From Klenkia soli (GTDB taxonomy: Bacteria; Actinomycetota; Actinomycetes; Mycobacteriales; Geodermatophilaceae), in contig NZ_FNIR01000012.1 in NCBI RefSeq assembly GCF_900103975.1, positions 120,556-184,555 on the forward strand: a DNA stretch of 64,000 nt, read 5' to 3'. Of this stretch, positions 19,912 to 37,205 are shown piece after piece; the first letter of the stretch is position 1, and each line of letters opens with the position of its first letter. The notes beneath the pieces were generated by a model. That model had not been told where the DNA came from, made no database searches, and saw only the letters and a list, made by a program, of their open reading frames with translations. The translations under genes and the position numbers were made by a program.

Positions 19912-20511
19912 TCAGCTGCCGAAGAGGGACTCCGCGCAGACCACCCGGTAGCCGGCGGCGAGGAACGACCGCAGCGACGCCACGTTGGCCGGCGCCACCT
20001 GGGCCCACAGCGGGCCGTCGACCAGGGCGGGTGCCGCCGCGGCCAGCGCCGTCCCCAGACCGCGGCGGCGGGCCGCCGGGTCGACCTCGACGCTGACCTC
20101 CCACCGGCCGGCCAGCCCGCGGCCGACCGACAGCAGCGCCGACCCGTCGGGGGTGCCGAGCACGCGGACGTCGGTGCGGTGCCGGTGCGCCCGCTGCACC
20201 CGCGGGTGGTCGGCGGCCTCCAGCGGCTGCACCGGGAGGCCCGGCGCTACCGGGACGTGCGGGGCGACCAGCACGGCGTCGACCACGCCGGGTTCGACGC
20301 CGGTCTCGTCGGCCAGCGCCGCCAGGAACCGGGCGGACAGCGGCGCGGCCACCGGGTCGGGCGAGGCGGCGATCCACGCGGTCACCCAGCCGGGGTCGAC
20401 GTCGGCGGCCACGCACGCCCAGGCGGTGCCGCCCACGACGACGGCCGGCGCCCCGAGGGGTGCCGGCCGTGTCGTGACGGTGCCGTCGGCCGGTGGCGGG
20501 TCGCCCGCCAC
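19912..20511 (-). CDS. GNAT family N-acetyltransferase at end of suf operon
   Basis: A protein of about 199 residues whose C-terminal half has the acetyl-CoA-binding GNAT motif VSVEVDPAARRRGLGTAL and the following APANVASLRSFLAAGYRVV. The N-terminal ~90 residues are unassigned. The start is uncertain. GTG at 20509-20511 is the first ordinary start clear of the upstream gene. In the same frame the coding-like sequence LNELLARL continues up to a CTG (20533-20535) that overlaps the sufT stop as CTGA, so a rare CTG start coupled to sufT is possible. Placement suggests co-expression with iron-sulfur assembly; the substrate is unknown. Confidence 0.75.
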   Translation of the reverse strand: MAGDPPPADGTVTTRPAPLGAPAVVVGGTAWACVAADVDPGWVTAWIAASPDPVAAPLSARFLAALADETGVEPGVVDAVLVAPHVPVAPGLPVQPLEAADHPRVQRAHRHRTDVRVLGTPDGSALLSVGRGLAGRWEVSVEVDPAARRRGLGTALAAAAPALVDGPLWAQVAPANVASLRSFLAAGYRVVCAESLFGS

Positions 20512-20531
20512 CAGCCTGGCCAGGAGCTCGT

Positions 20532-20884
20532 TCAGACCCGGAAGCCCAGGGCGCGCAGCTGCTCCCGACCGTCGTCGGTGATCTTGTCCGGGCCCCACGG
20601 GGGCATCCAGACCCAGTTGATCCGGATGTCCTCGACCAGGCCGGGGCCGGGGCCGCCGGTGAGGGCCTGGCGAGCCTGGTCCTCGATCACGTCGGTCAGC
20701 GGGCAGGCCGCCGAGGTGAGGGTCATGTCGATCACGGCGACGTTGGCGTCGTCCACCTCGATGCCGTAGACCAGGCCGAGGTCGACGACGTTGACGCCCA
20801 GCTCGGGGTCGACCACGTCGCGCATGGCCTCCTCGAGCTCCTCCATGTCGGGCTTGATGAAGGGTGCGGCGGGGGTGCTCTCGG

Positions 20885-20888
<4 letters not shown>
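20532..20888 (-). CDS. sufT: SufT-like metal-sulfur cluster assembly factor (MIP18/DUF59)
   Basis: A 118-residue MIP18-family protein. The core reads LEEAMRDVVDPELGVNVVDLGLVYGI, then MTLTSAACPLTDVIEDQ with the conserved Cys, and WVWMPPWGPDKITDDGR. SufT proteins aid maturation or delivery of Fe-S clusters together with SufB-SufC-SufD. ATG at 20886-20888 overlaps the sufU stop as ATGA and has GGGGAGGA 8 nt upstream. It is the last recognised suf gene, as in M. tuberculosis Rv1466. Confidence 0.92.
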
Positions 20889-23453
<2,565 letters not shown>

Positions 23454-23465
23454 GGGTGTGCCTCT

Positions 23466-23810
23466 CTACTTCTCGGCCGCGGAGGTGTCGACGAGGACGT
23501 CGACGTAGATGTCGTCGCCCTCGACGCGGACCGGGTGGGTGGTGACCGGCTTGTTCGCCGGCAGGTTGGTGGGTGCACCGCTGCGCAGGTCGAAGCACGA
23601 CCCGTGCCAGGTGCACTCGATGGTGGGGACGCCGTCGACGAGCTCGACGTCGCCGTCGGACAGCGGGTAGTCCTGGTGGGAGCACAGGTCGGTCAGCGCG
23701 TAGACCTCGCCGTCCCACCGGGCCACGACCAGCTCGAGATCGCCGACGGAGACCGGGAGGGCCTCGCCGTCGGCGACGTCGGAGAGCCCGCAGACCCGCT
23801 GGTAGCTCAT
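23466..23810 (-). CDS. Rieske-type [2Fe-2S] ferredoxin in suf operon
   Basis: A 114-residue stand-alone Rieske protein of the non-haem-iron-oxygenase ferredoxin type. Cluster ligands are Cys43/His45 (LCSHQDYPL) and Cys66/His69 (ECTWHGSCF). It probably transfers electrons in the cytosol; its position between sufD and sufC is common in actinobacteria and suggests it supplies reducing power for cluster assembly, which is inference. ATG overlaps the sufD stop as ATGA. Confidence 0.93.
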   Translation of the reverse strand: MSYQRVCGLSDVADGEALPVSVGDLELVVARWDGEVYALTDLCSHQDYPLSDGDVELVDGVPTIECTWHGSCFDLRSGAPTNLPANKPVTTHPVRVEGDDIYVDVLVDTSAAEK

Positions 23811-25144
23811 GCCGGCTGCAGCTCCGACTCGACCTCGACGTCCTGCTCCTCGAGGCCCGGCAGGGCCCCCAGCCGCTGCTCGATGGTGCCCATCAGGCGG
23901 TCGGCCAGCTCGGGGACGGCGATCTTCTGCACCACGTCGGCGAAGAAGCCGCGCACGACCAGGCGACGGGCGGTCTCGGCGTCGATGCCGCGGGAGCAGA
24001 GGTAGAACAGCTGCTCGTCGTCGAACCGGCCGGTGGCGCTGGCGTGGCCGGCGCTGACGATCTCGCCGGTCTCGATCTCCAGGTTGGGCACCGAGTCGGC
24101 GCGGGCACCGTCGGTGAGCACCAGGTTGCGGTTGAGCTCGTAGGTCTCGGTGCCGGTCGCCGCGGGGCGGATGCGGACGTCGCCGACCCACACCGTGTGC
24201 GCCTGCTCGCCCTGCAGCGCGCCCTTGTAGACCACGTTGCTGGTGCAGTTGGGCGTGGAGTGGTCGACCCAGAGCCGGTGCTCCTGGTGCTGGGTCTCGT
24301 CGGCGAAGTACACGCCCGAGAGCTCGGCGGTGCCGCCGGGCCCCGTGTAGTGCACGTTGCTGACCAGGCGGACCAGGTCGCCGCCCAGGGTGACCACGGC
24401 CTGGCGGAAGGTGGCGTCGCGGCCGACGACGGCGTCGTACTGCCCGCCGTGCGCGGTGCCCGGGGCCCACTCCTGCACGCTGACCAGCTCGACGTGCGCG
24501 CCGTCGCCGACCAGCACGACCACGCCACCGGAGTACTTCGCCTCGCCGGAGTGGTCCAGGACGATCGTCGCCGCAGCGTGGCGGCCGACCTCGACCACGG
24601 TCTGGCCCCAGACGACGTCGGCGGACCCGGTGCCGCGCAGCGACAGCGTGACCGGGCGGTCCAGCTGCGCCTCGGCGGGGATCCGGACGACGGTGGCGCC
24701 CCCGGCGTTCACCCGGGTCAGGGCCGCCAGCCGGTCGACCGGCTCGGGCAGCCCGGCGAGCAGCGGGTCGTCGGCGCCGACGGTGGTCAGCTCGACGCCG
24801 TCGGGCAGGTCGGTGGTCAGCTCCAGCCGGGCGTCGGACCCGGCGCCCTCGAGCAGCGGGCGGACCCGCTTCATCGGGGTGAAGCGCCACTGCTCCTCGC
24901 GGCCCGTGACGACGGCGAAGTCGTCGGGGTCGGCGGAGGAGAACCGCTCGGCCGGCGAGCCGGTCGGGGTCGGGCCGCCGTGGCTGTGCGAGCCCGGCCC
25001 GGCACCGGCGGTGCCGGTGTCGGACGCGGGGGTGGTCGGCGGACCGGCCTGCGCGCCGACGCCGGGGGCGAACAGCTCGCTGGCCAGCGCGGCGGACTCG
25101 GCCGGCCCGGCGATCGTGTCGGGGGTGTCAGTGTTCTCCGGCAT
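23807..25144 (-). CDS. sufD: Fe-S cluster assembly protein SufD
   Basis: A 445-residue SufD scaffold subunit. The beta-helix core ends with conserved PNCTSNVVYKGAL, ETGEIVSAGHASATGRFDDE (conserved His) and QLFYLCSRGI. Residues ~30-60 form a Gly/Pro/Ser/His-rich variable segment. SufD pairs with SufB and SufC in the SufBC2D complex. Its ATG shares one base with the sufB stop (TGATG), giving coupled translation. Confidence 0.95.
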   Translation of the reverse strand: MPENTDTPDTIAGPAESAALASELFAPGVGAQAGPPTTPASDTGTAGAGPGSHSHGGPTPTGSPAERFSSADPDDFAVVTGREEQWRFTPMKRVRPLLEGAGSDARLELTTDLPDGVELTTVGADDPLLAGLPEPVDRLAALTRVNAGGATVVRIPAEAQLDRPVTLSLRGTGSADVVWGQTVVEVGRHAAATIVLDHSGEAKYSGGVVVLVGDGAHVELVSVQEWAPGTAHGGQYDAVVGRDATFRQAVVTLGGDLVRLVSNVHYTGPGGTAELSGVYFADETQHQEHRLWVDHSTPNCTSNVVYKGALQGEQAHTVWVGDVRIRPAATGTETYELNRNLVLTDGARADSVPNLEIETGEIVSAGHASATGRFDDEQLFYLCSRGIDAETARRLVVRGFFADVVQKIAVPELADRLMGTIEQRLGALPGLEEQDVEVESELQPA

Positions 25145-26580
25145 CAGCCGACGGCACCTTCCATCTGCAGCTCGATCAGGCGGTTGAGCTCGAGGGCGTA
25201 CTCCATCGGCAGCTCCCGGGCGATCGGCTCGACGAAGCCGCGCACGACCATCGCCATCGCCTCGTCCTCGGACAGACCGCGGCTCATCAGGTAGAAGAGC
25301 TGGTCCTCGCTGACCCGGGAGACCGTGGCCTCGTGGCCCATGGACACGTCGTCCTCGCGGACGTCGACGTAGGGGTAGGTGTCGGAGCGGCTGATCGTGT
25401 CGACCAGCAGCGCGTCGCACTTCACCGTGGAGCGGGAGCCGTGGGCACCCTCGTCGACCTGCACCAGGCCCCGGTAGGAGGTCCGGCCGCCGCCGCGGGC
25501 GACGGACTTGCTGATGATGTTCGACGAGGTGTGCGGGGCGGCGTGCACCATCTTGGCGCCGGCGTCCTGGTGCTGGCCCTCGCCGGCGAAGGCGATGGAG
25601 AGCACCTCGCCCTTGGCGTGCTCACCGGTCATCCACACGGCCGGGTACTTCATCGTCACCTTGGAGCCGATGTTGCCGTCGACCCACTCCATGGTCGCGC
25701 CCTCGTGGGCCACGGCCCGCTTGGTGACCAGGTTGTAGACGTTGTTCGACCAGTTCTGGATGGTCGTGTACCGGCAGCGCGCGTTCTTCTTGACGATGAT
25801 CTCGACGACCGCGGAGTGCAGGGAGTCCGACTTGTAGATCGGTGCGGTGCAGCCCTCGACGTAGTGCACGTAGGCGCCCTCGTCGATGATCATCAGGGTG
25901 CGCTCGAACTGGCCCATGTTCTCGGTGTTGATCCGGAAGTAGGCCTGCAGCGGGATCTCCACGTTGACGCCCGGGGGCACGTAGATGAAGGAGCCGCCGG
26001 ACCACACCGCGGTGTTCAGCGCGGAGAACTTGTTGTCCCCCGACGGGATGACCGAGCCGAAGTACTCGCGGAAGAGCTCCTCGTGCTCGCGCAGCGCGGT
26101 GTCGGTGTCCAGGAACAGGACGCCCTGCTCCTCGAGGTCCTCGCGGATCTGGTGGTAGACGACCTCGGACTCGTACTGGGCGGCGACACCGGAGACCAGC
26201 CGCTGCTTCTCGGCCTCGGGGATGCCCAGCTTGTCGTAGGTGCTCTTGATGTCGGCCGGGAGGTCGTCCCAGGTCGCGGCCTGCTTCTCGGTCGACTTCA
26301 CGAAGTACTTGATGTTGTCGAAGTCGATGCCGGACAGGTCGGAACCCCAGTCGGGCATGGGCTTCTTGCCGAACAGCTTGAGGGCCTTGAGGCGGCGGTC
26401 GAGCATCCACTCCGGCTCGTTCTTGCGCCGGGAGATGTCGCGCACGACCTCCTCGTTGATGCCGCGGCGGGCCGAGGCACCGGCGACGTCGGCGTCCGCC
26501 CAGCCGTACTTGTAGCGGCCGAGCTGGTCGATCTGCTCGTCCTGGGTCAGGGGGGTGACCGGCTGCTCTGTGGTGGTCAT
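25144..26580 (-). CDS. sufB: Fe-S cluster assembly protein SufB
   Basis: A 478-residue scaffold subunit, full length without interruption. Typical segments include [58 protein letters not shown] and [19 protein letters not shown]. No intein is present, unlike M. tuberculosis SufB. It holds the nascent cluster in SufBC2D. ATG overlaps the sufR stop (ATGA) and has GAGAGGA 7 nt upstream, lying inside the 3' end of sufR. Confidence 0.97.
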   Translation of the reverse strand: MTTTEQPVTPLTQDEQIDQLGRYKYGWADADVAGASARRGINEEVVRDISRRKNEPEWMLDRRLKALKLFGKKPMPDWGSDLSGIDFDNIKYFVKSTEKQAATWDDLPADIKSTYDKLGIPEAEKQRLVSGVAAQYESEVVYHQIREDLEEQGVLFLDTDTALREHEELFREYFGSVIPSGDNKFSALNTAVWSGGSFIYVPPGVNVEIPLQAYFRINTENMGQFERTLMIIDEGAYVHYVEGCTAPIYKSDSLHSAVVEIIVKKNARCRYTTIQNWSNNVYNLVTKRAVAHEGATMEWVDGNIGSKVTMKYPAVWMTGEHAKGEVLSIAFAGEGQHQDAGAKMVHAAPHTSSNIISKSVARGGGRTSYRGLVQVDEGAHGSRSTVKCDALLVDTISRSDTYPYVDVREDDVSMGHEATVSRVSEDQLFYLMSRGLSEDEAMAMVVRGFVEPIARELPMEYALELNRLIELQMEGAVG

Positions 26581-27365
26581 GCGGATGTCCTCTCCCGGGC
26601 GGTCTGACGGGTGTGGCTCGGTGCGGGGGCGCGCTCCTGCAGTACAGGTCGCGGACCGCGGGTCGTGTTCCCGGCCGGGGGCCGACCGGGGATGTGTGTG
26701 GTGCAGATCCCGTCGCCGTGGGCGATGGTCGCCAGGCGCTGCACGTGGGTGCCGACCAGCCGGCCGATGACCGCGGTCTCGGCCTCGCACAGCTGCGGGA
26801 ACTCCGCGGCGACGTGCGCGACCGGGCAGTGGTGCTGGCACAGCTGCCCGCCGCTGGAGATCGCCGAGGCCGAGGCAGCGTAGCCCTCGGCCGTCAGCGC
26901 CTCGGCGAGCACCTGGGCGCGGTCGGCCGGCTGGTCGCCGGCCGTGCTCCCGGCCCGCTCGACGGCGTCGGAGCAGCGCTGCTCCAGGCCGGCCAGCTGC
27001 TGCTCGGCGACGTCGCGGACCGCGTCGGCCCCGCCGTGGAGCGCGACGAACCGGAGCGCGGTGAGCGCCAGGTCGTCGTAGGCGTGCGGGAAGCCCGCGC
27101 GGCCGGCGTCGGTGAGCACGAAGTGCCGGGCCGGGCGGCCCCGGCCGCGGACGGACCCGGGCAGGGCCCGCTCGGCGACGCGACCCTCGGCGACCAGGGA
27201 GTCCAGGTGCCGACGGACGGCGGCCGGCGAGACCCCGAGCCGGGCGGCCAGCTCGGTGGCGGTCTGCGCGCCGTGCTCGAGCAGCAGACCGGTCACGCGG
27301 TCGCGGGTGCGCCCGTCGTCGGCCGGGGCCGACGAGCGGGCGGACTGCTCCGCGGGGATTTGCAC
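26577..27365 (-). CDS. sufR: SufR-type Fe-S sensing transcriptional repressor
   Basis: A 262-residue regulator. A winged helix-turn-helix of DeoR/ArsR type (about residues 23-90: [24 protein letters not shown]) is followed by a sensor domain with Cys176, Cys180, Cys193 and Cys221 ([25 protein letters not shown]), the set expected for an Fe-S cluster. SufR represses the suf operon when clusters are plentiful. It is the first gene of the operon and would be autoregulated. GTG at 27363-27365 is the only suitable start and lies inside a palindrome. No Shine-Dalgarno is seen. Confidence 0.92.
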   Translation of the reverse strand: MQIPAEQSARSSAPADDGRTRDRVTGLLLEHGAQTATELAARLGVSPAAVRRHLDSLVAEGRVAERALPGSVRGRGRPARHFVLTDAGRAGFPHAYDDLALTALRFVALHGGADAVRDVAEQQLAGLEQRCSDAVERAGSTAGDQPADRAQVLAEALTAEGYAASASAISSGGQLCQHHCPVAHVAAEFPQLCEAETAVIGRLVGTHVQRLATIAHGDGICTTHIPGRPPAGNTTRGPRPVLQERAPAPSHTRQTARERTSA

Positions 27366-27378
27366 AACACGAGTGTGC
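27362..27378 (-). promoter_or_regulatory. Probable SufR operator overlapping the sufR start
   Basis: On the minus strand GCACACTCGTGTTGTGC has perfect 5-bp arms GCACA/TGTGC around 7 nt and includes the sufR GTG codon. It nearly matches ACACT-N5-TGTGA, which I recall as the mycobacterial SufR site (last base differs). The only other sequence up to the ClpC stop at 27429 is the presumed promoter, in which no convincing -10/-35 pair stands out. Confidence 0.6.
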
Positions 27379-27428
27379 GCTATTTCCCGGGGCCCGCAAG
27401 CAAGGTCGCCCTAACCCGAACGCCCCGG

Positions 27429-29873
<2,445 letters not shown>

Positions 29874-30011
29874 GCGTGCACCTCTCGGGTGTCGGGGCTG
29901 CACCGTCGCCGGCGCCGCGGACCGGTGTGTCCGCTGCCCCGTCCAGCGCCCGGGCCGGGCCCGGTCTTCCGGCCGGCCCTACGCCCACGGCGAACGACCC
30001 CGACGGCCACC

Positions 30012-30017
30012 TACGCT
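30012..30017 (+). promoter_or_regulatory. -10 element (TACGCT) of haem A synthase gene
   Basis: TACGCT ends 6 nt before GTG 30024-30026, with no ribosome binding site. It is within the 150-bp divergent region shared with the ClpC-type gene; the rest of that region shows no clear site. Confidence 0.55.
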
Positions 30018-30023
30018 GGACCG

Positions 30024-30935
30024 GTGCCGGTCTCCTCTGCCGTCGTCCGCCGCGTGGCGCTCGCCAACGCCGTCGCCAACGGCCTCATCGTCGTCACCGG
30101 CGGCGCCGTCCGGCTGACCGGTTCCGGTCTGGGCTGCCCGACCTGGCCCGAGTGCACCGACGGGTCGATCACCCCGACCCCCGAGCTCGCCGGCCACGGG
30201 CTGATCGAGTTCGGCAACCGGCTGCTCACCTTCGCGCTGGCCGTGATCGCGATCGCCACCGTCGTGGTGGTCTGGCGGTCGGCCCGCCGCGAGCTCCGGC
30301 GGTGGGCGGTCGGCAGCTTCCTGGGCATCCCGGCGCAGGCCCTGCTCGGCGGGGTCACGGTGCTCACCGGGCTCAACCCGTGGACCGTCGCCGCCCACTT
30401 CCTCGTGTCGATGGTGCTGGTCGCGGTCGCCACCACCCTGTGGCTGCGCTCCCGCGAGCCGGGCGTCGGCCAGCTGCTGGTCCGCCGTCCCATCGCGCTG
30501 CTGGTCACCGGCATCGCGGTCGCGGTGGGCGCCGTCCAGGTCTTCGGCACCGTCGTCACCGGGTCGGGCCCGCACTCGGGCGACCCCGCCGCCGGGCGCA
30601 CCGGCTTCGACCCCGAGCTGGTCAGCCAGCTGCACGCCGACGTCGTGTTCCTGCTCATCGGGCTGACCGTCGCGCTGCTGGTGGCCCTGTACGCCACCGA
30701 CTCCCCCGGCCGGGTGCGCCGGGCCGCCCGCGACCTGCTGGTCGTGGAGCTGGCCCAGGGCGTGATCGGCTACGTGCAGTACTTCACCGGGCTGCCGATC
30801 GTGCTGGTCCTGCTGCACATGGCCGGCGCCGTCCTCATCACCGCGTTCACCGCGCGCCTGCTCTGGGCGGTCCGCGGCCCCCGCACCGAGGCCGACGTCG
30901 AACCCCCCGCCGAGGCCTTCGCCACCACCCGCTGA
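30024..30935 (+). CDS. ctaA: Haem A synthase (COX15/CtaA family)
   Basis: A 303-residue membrane protein with eight predicted helices, converting haem O to haem A for cytochrome aa3 oxidase. The four haem-ligand histidines are seen as His58 ([10 protein letters not shown]), His125 ([11 protein letters not shown]), His204 (QLHADVVFL) and His265 (LLHMAGAV). The extracellular Cys pair Cys38/Cys44 (GCPTWPEC) typical of Gram-positive enzymes is present. The GTG start follows a -10 element by 6 nt. It is convergent with ctaB, 165 bp away. Confidence 0.93.
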   Translation: MPVSSAVVRRVALANAVANGLIVVTGGAVRLTGSGLGCPTWPECTDGSITPTPELAGHGLIEFGNRLLTFALAVIAIATVVVVWRSARRELRRWAVGSFLGIPAQALLGGVTVLTGLNPWTVAAHFLVSMVLVAVATTLWLRSREPGVGQLLVRRPIALLVTGIAVAVGAVQVFGTVVTGSGPHSGDPAAGRTGFDPELVSQLHADVVFLLIGLTVALLVALYATDSPGRVRRAARDLLVVELAQGVIGYVQYFTGLPIVLVLLHMAGAVLITAFTARLLWAVRGPRTEADVEPPAEAFATTR

Positions 30936-31069
30936 CCCCGGACCGCCTGCGACGGTGCCGCGCTGCTCGTCGACCGCCGGCCGGGCGCAGCAGCCGGGAC
31001 GGCAGACGCCCGGTGCTGATCGGATCACCCGCAGCGGCTCGGCGACCGCCGGGGACGGCCGCTGGCCGC

Positions 31070-31099
31070 GGTGCGATCCGGAGGATCGCCATGCGCACC
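31070..31099 (-). terminator. Possible terminator after ctaB
   Basis: GGTGCG and CGCACC form the outer stem and GATCC/GGATC an inner stem with a bulge, 1 nt after the ctaB stop on the minus strand. The rest of 30936-31069 between the convergent genes shows nothing recognisable. Confidence 0.45.
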
Positions 31100-31100
31100 G

Positions 31101-32018
31101 TCAGACGAGGACGTCGACGACCAGGGCGATGGACAGCAGGGTCATGTAGGTGATGGACACCGAGAACAGCCGCATCGGCCGGTCGGCGCCCCCACCGCGG
31201 ATGCGGCCCAGCCAGGCGTGCGTCTCGTAGACGTACCAGGCACCCAGGGCGAGGACGGGGACGCCGGAGATCCAGCCCAGCCCCGGGGTGACCGGCACCA
31301 TCAGGGCGGAGACGGCCAGCGTGCCCCACGCCCACGCGGCGGACTGCCGGCCGACGGTGACCGGACCGGCCACCACCGACAGCATGGGGACGCCGGCGCG
31401 GAAGTAGTCGTAGCGGTACCTGCTGGCCAGGGCCCAGAAGTGCGGCATCTGCCAGCAGAAGACGATGCCGAAGAACACCACGGCCGGCCAGGCCAGCGAC
31501 CCGGTGACCGCGGCCCAGCCGATGAGCACCGGGGCGGCACCCGGCAGGCCGCCGAACACGGTGTTGTGGTGGGTGCGGCGCTTGAGCACCATCGTGTAGA
31601 AGACCGAGTAGGCCAGCATCGCGACGGCGGCCAGGGCCGTGGCCAGCGGCGTGGTGAACACACCCAGCACGACCAGCGACACCCAGGCGAGCAGGACGCC
31701 GAAGATCAGCGCGGACCGCGGGGCGATGACGCCGGTGACGATCGGCCGGTCGCGGGTGCGGGACATGATCCGGTCGATGTCGCGGTCGTACCAGCAGTTG
31801 ATGGTGTTCGCGGCGCCCGCGGCGAGCATGCCGCCGACCAGCGTGGCCACCACCAGGCCGGTGCCCGGCCAGCCGCCCGCGGCCAGCATCATCGCCGGGA
31901 GGGTGGTCACCAGCAGCAGCTCGACCAGCTTGGGCTTGGTCAGCGAGACGTAGGCACCGACCAGCGCCGGGAGCGGGGTACGCCGGCCGACGGCACGCCG
32001 TTCGGCGATCGCGGTCAC
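31101..32018 (-). CDS. ctaB: Protohaem IX farnesyltransferase (haem O synthase)
   Basis: A 305-residue UbiA-family prenyltransferase with nine hydrophobic segments. The first Asp-rich motif is NCWYDRDIDRIMSRTRDRP; a second reads SRYRYDYFRAGVPML. It attaches farnesyl to haem b to give haem O, the substrate of the nearby CtaA. GTG at 32016-32018 (VTAIAERR) is preferred from the usual start of the family (residues before AYVSLTKPKLVELLLVTT); in-frame GTG codons at 32028-32030 and 32064-32066 are alternatives. A TACAGT -10 lies at about 32065-32070 on the minus strand. It is divergent from tkt, the standard actinobacterial arrangement. Confidence 0.93.
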   Translation of the reverse strand: MTAIAERRAVGRRTPLPALVGAYVSLTKPKLVELLLVTTLPAMMLAAGGWPGTGLVVATLVGGMLAAGAANTINCWYDRDIDRIMSRTRDRPIVTGVIAPRSALIFGVLLAWVSLVVLGVFTTPLATALAAVAMLAYSVFYTMVLKRRTHHNTVFGGLPGAAPVLIGWAAVTGSLAWPAVVFFGIVFCWQMPHFWALASRYRYDYFRAGVPMLSVVAGPVTVGRQSAAWAWGTLAVSALMVPVTPGLGWISGVPVLALGAWYVYETHAWLGRIRGGGADRPMRLFSVSITYMTLLSIALVVDVLV

Positions 32019-32102
32019 GGGCAGATCCACACCATTCAGACCGGGGCGGGCGGAGGTCCGGCCCACTGTAGCCCCGCGACCGTGGGGAAGACCTCCCTAC
32101 CA

Positions 32103-32112
32103 CTAGGGTTCG
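32103..32112 (+). promoter_or_regulatory. Possible tkt promoter (-10 TAGGGT)
   Basis: CTAGGGTTCG contains a TAGGGT -10-like hexamer about 115 nt upstream of tkt and recurs exactly upstream of gap (44740-44749, minus strand). The 32019-32226 divergent region also holds the ctaB promoter; nothing else was recognised in the ~110-nt tkt leader. Confidence 0.35.
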
Positions 32113-32226
32113 CCACGTTGATGGTGCGCGCCTCGCGGGTAGTGCCCAGGTCGGCAACGACGACGACCGGCAGTCACCCCGGCATCGCCCCCGACCCACG
32201 ACCTATCCCGAGGGAGCACCCGCCAG

Positions 32227-34440
<2,214 letters not shown>

Positions 34441-34453
34441 GGAAGGCAGCACC

Positions 34454-35557
34454 ATGACCCAGAACGAGAACCTCGCGAGCCTGTCGAAGGCCGGCGTCGC
34501 CGTGTGGCTGGACGACCTGTCCCGCGACCGGATCCGCAGCGGCAACCTGCAGCAGCTCGTCGACGACCACTCCGTCGTCGGCGTGACCACCAATCCCTCG
34601 ATCTTCGCGGCCGCGATCAGCGGTTCGGAGTCCTACGACGACCAGCTGCACGCCATGGCCGTCCGCGGGGTCTCCGTCGAGGAGGCGCTGCGCACCATCA
34701 CCGCCGCCGACGTCCGCGACGCCTGCGACCTGCTCGCGCCGGTCGCGGCCAGCACCGGCCGCGACGGCCGCGTCTCCCTCGAGGTCGCCCCCGGGCTGGC
34801 CCACGAGACCGACGCGACCGCCGCCGAGGCCGCCCACCTGTGGTGGCTGGTCGACCGGCCGAACCTGTTCATCAAGATCCCGGCCACCGTCGAGGGCCTG
34901 CCGGCCATCACCGAGACGATCGCCAACGGCATCAGCGTCAACGTCACCCTGATCTTCAGCCTCGACCGCTACAAGGCCGTCATGGAGGCCTACGTCGCGG
35001 GCCTGGAGAAGCGCGCCGAGGACCCCGAGGCCGGCTTCGAGGGCATCGAGAGCGTGGCGTCGTTCTTCGTGTCCCGCGTGGACACCGAGATCGACAAGCG
35101 GCTGGACGACGCCGGCGCCGACGCCTCGCTCAAGGGCAAGGCCGGCATCGCCAACGCCCAGCTGGCCTACCAGGCCTACGAGGAGGTCTTCTCCTCCGAC
35201 CGCTGGGCGGCGCTGGAGGCCCGGGGCGCGAGCAAGCAGCGCCCGCTGTGGGCCTCGACCGGGGTCAAGAACCCCGACTACAGCGACACGATGTACCTCT
35301 CCGAGCTGGTCGCCCCCGACACCGTGAACACGATGCCGGAGAAGACCATGCAGGCCTTCGCCGACCACGGTCAGGTCGGCCGCCCGATCACCGAGGTCTA
35401 CGCCGAGGCCGCCGCGGTCATGCAGTCGGTGACCGACGCCGGCATCGACCTGGACGACGTGTTCGCCGTCCTCGAGACCGAGGGCGTGCAGAAGTTCAAC
35501 GACGCCTGGGATGAACTCTCGACGTCGGTGGCCGAACAGCTCCGTGACAAGAAGTAA
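34454..35557 (+). CDS. tal: Transaldolase
   Basis: A 367-residue TIM-barrel transaldolase of the actinobacterial type. The Schiff-base lysine is Lys141 in [22 protein letters not shown] near residue 40 and [17 protein letters not shown] near 275 are family signatures. It moves dihydroxyacetone units between sedoheptulose 7-phosphate and glyceraldehyde 3-phosphate. GGAAGG lies 7 nt upstream of ATG, 13 nt after tkt. In many relatives pgi follows at this point, but here zwf follows and pgi is elsewhere (56841-58508). Confidence 0.97.
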   Translation: MTQNENLASLSKAGVAVWLDDLSRDRIRSGNLQQLVDDHSVVGVTTNPSIFAAAISGSESYDDQLHAMAVRGVSVEEALRTITAADVRDACDLLAPVAASTGRDGRVSLEVAPGLAHETDATAAEAAHLWWLVDRPNLFIKIPATVEGLPAITETIANGISVNVTLIFSLDRYKAVMEAYVAGLEKRAEDPEAGFEGIESVASFFVSRVDTEIDKRLDDAGADASLKGKAGIANAQLAYQAYEEVFSSDRWAALEARGASKQRPLWASTGVKNPDYSDTMYLSELVAPDTVNTMPEKTMQAFADHGQVGRPITEVYAEAAAVMQSVTDAGIDLDDVFAVLETEGVQKFNDAWDELSTSVAEQLRDKK

Positions 35558-35577
35558 GGACAAGCGCTAGCAGAGCT

Positions 35578-35607
35578 GGGGGCCGGCGCACCGCCGCGTC
35601 GGCCCCC
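35578..35607 (+). terminator. Hairpin between tal and zwf (attenuator candidate)
   Basis: GGGGGCCG pairs with CGGCCCCC around a 14-nt loop, 20 nt after the tal stop. No U-run follows, so it may reduce read-through or stabilise the upstream mRNA rather than stop transcription fully. Confidence 0.45.
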
Positions 35608-35644
35608 GGTTGTCCCCCGCACACCCACAGCACCTGAGGGACGG

Positions 35645-37162
<1,518 letters not shown>

Positions 37163-37205
37163 CGACATCCTGCGACCCATCCCGCCGATCCCCGGAGGAC
37201 CCGAA

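Noticed and set aside
27380..27420. An iron box (IdeR/DmdR type) upstream of sufR
   Set aside because: TTAGGGCGACCTTGC-like sequence matches only about half of the consensus positions.
32082..32103. A 22-bp imperfect palindrome between ctaB and tkt
   Set aside because: Only the outer 4 bp (GTGG/CCAC) pair cleanly; the inside has mismatches, so it is not convincing as an operator.
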